This document shows, in pieces, positions 63,570 to 64,000 of a stretch of 64,000 bases of DNA. The notes beneath the pieces are model-generated. The model made no database searches and had not been told where the DNA came from. It saw nothing but the letters and a program-made list of their open reading frames with translations. Location: the NCBI RefSeq assembly GCF_000768875.1, contig NZ_JRAO01000027.1, forward strand, positions 1 to 64,000, in the 5' to 3' direction. How positions within the stretch are numbered: position 1 is the first letter of the stretch; the number at the start of each line of letters is the position of its first letter. Source of the stretch: Porphyromonas sp. COT-239 OH1446. Its GTDB lineage: Bacteria > Bacteroidota > Bacteroidia > Bacteroidales > Porphyromonadaceae. The position numbers and the translations under genes were made by a program.

Positions 63570-64000
63570 TTAGTCCTCTGAGCGATCGACTAGGCGAGCC
63601 CTGAGTACCTCTCGCTTGCCTCGAGGCCCAGGCAGACGCTCGACGAGGAAGCCTGATCGCTGTAGGCGTCGCCTCACCTCCCCCTTGGCGCAGTAAGTGG
63701 CGAGGATCGCCCCAGGGGCTGAGGCCTCGGCCAGTCGGGCAAAGACCTCCTCGGCCCATAGCTCTGGCTGTGCCTCGGGCGAGAAAGCGTCGAAGTAAAT
63801 GAGGTCGTACCCCTGCCCCAGCTCTACCGAGAGCAGATCTGCTCGACGCTTGTGGAGCGTCATCCATTCGTCAAGGGGATAGGGCTCGTCCCAAGGGGCT
63901 TGGTGCAGACGAAGGAGGAGCTCTGCCGCCTCGGCCCTGGGCTCGAGGTCGAAGTTCAGAAGCCGATAGACCTCCGGCTCGATGGGATAGAGCTCCAGCG
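63570..64000 (-). CDS. MnmD-like tRNA methyltransferase (partial)
   Basis: The 3' part of a minus-strand gene that runs off the right edge. The frame continues upstream of the internal ATG at 63863 (LELYPIEPEVYRLLN, then QAPWDEPYPLDEWMTLHK), so the true start lies outside. The block YDLIYFDAFSPEAQPELW and GAILATYCAKGEVRRRLQRSGF match the MnmD/MnmC methyltransferase domain, which completes the mnm5-uridine modification at position 34 of some tRNAs. It appears to be the stand-alone form, because the protein ends after the methyltransferase. It converges with rluD. Confidence 0.85.
   Translation of the reverse strand, partial: LELYPIEPEVYRLLNFDLEPRAEAAELLLRLHQAPWDEPYPLDEWMTLHKRRADLLSVELGQGYDLIYFDAFSPEAQPELWAEEVFARLAEASAPGAILATYCAKGEVRRRLQRSGFLVERLPGPRGKREVLRARLVDRSED

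Overview
The window looks like a chromosome segment of an anaerobic Bacteroidota, most likely a GC-rich oral Porphyromonas. The signs are two SusC/SusD outer-membrane pairs, a serine protease ending in a type IX secretion sorting domain, zinc-free type B L31, the Porphyromonas-type malate dehydrogenase, and many promoters of the Bacteroidota form (a TTG near -33 and TAnnTTTG near -7). The species is not determined. There is no phage, insertion sequence, CRISPR array or rRNA operon.

Left part (1-12 kb), mostly on the minus strand: leuS with a YitT membrane protein; a MATE exporter; a chain of overlapping genes sufS-rnhB-GH110 alpha-1,3-galactosidase preceded by a secreted EEP-fold phosphoesterase; malate dehydrogenase. 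Then tRNA-Ser and tRNA-Phe, and a SusC/SusD pair with no enzyme beside it (12.6-17.2 kb). A plus-strand block (18-22.6 kb) holds an SDR, a secreted S1 protease, a LysE exporter and a CBM9-like protein. Next come ybjQ, two identical tRNA-Asn genes, rpmE2, and cysS with a glycosyltransferase.

Middle (26.5-33.2 kb): the wall/division cluster rsmH-ftsL-ftsI-murE-mraY, which has no mraZ in front and stops after mraY. Next (33.7-43 kb) is a SusC-SusD-lipoprotein-M60 peptidase operon that looks built to capture and cut glycoproteins such as mucin. A three-gene operon follows: GH29 alpha-L-fucosidase, CutC, and a large transglutaminase-like/thioredoxin-like protein.

Right part (49-64 kb): a 2-oxoacid dehydrogenase operon whose lipoyl domain sits on E3 and not on E2; purN facing acpP-fabF-rnc; a small membrane protein with two chained upstream mini-ORFs; two tRNA-Lys genes; lptB facing mlaE-mlaF-PASTA-rluD; and a partial mnmD-like gene at the edge.

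The most unusual signal is a family of degenerate 23-bp repeats without spacers. It forms six intergenic arrays (5.8, 17.8, 33.4, 43.8, 49.2 and 58.1 kb), in either or mixed orientation. Four of the six lie 20-40 bp past an intrinsic terminator, at operon boundaries. I do not recognise a described element that fits. The GH110, GH29 and M60 enzymes together suggest use of host mucin or blood-group glycans.
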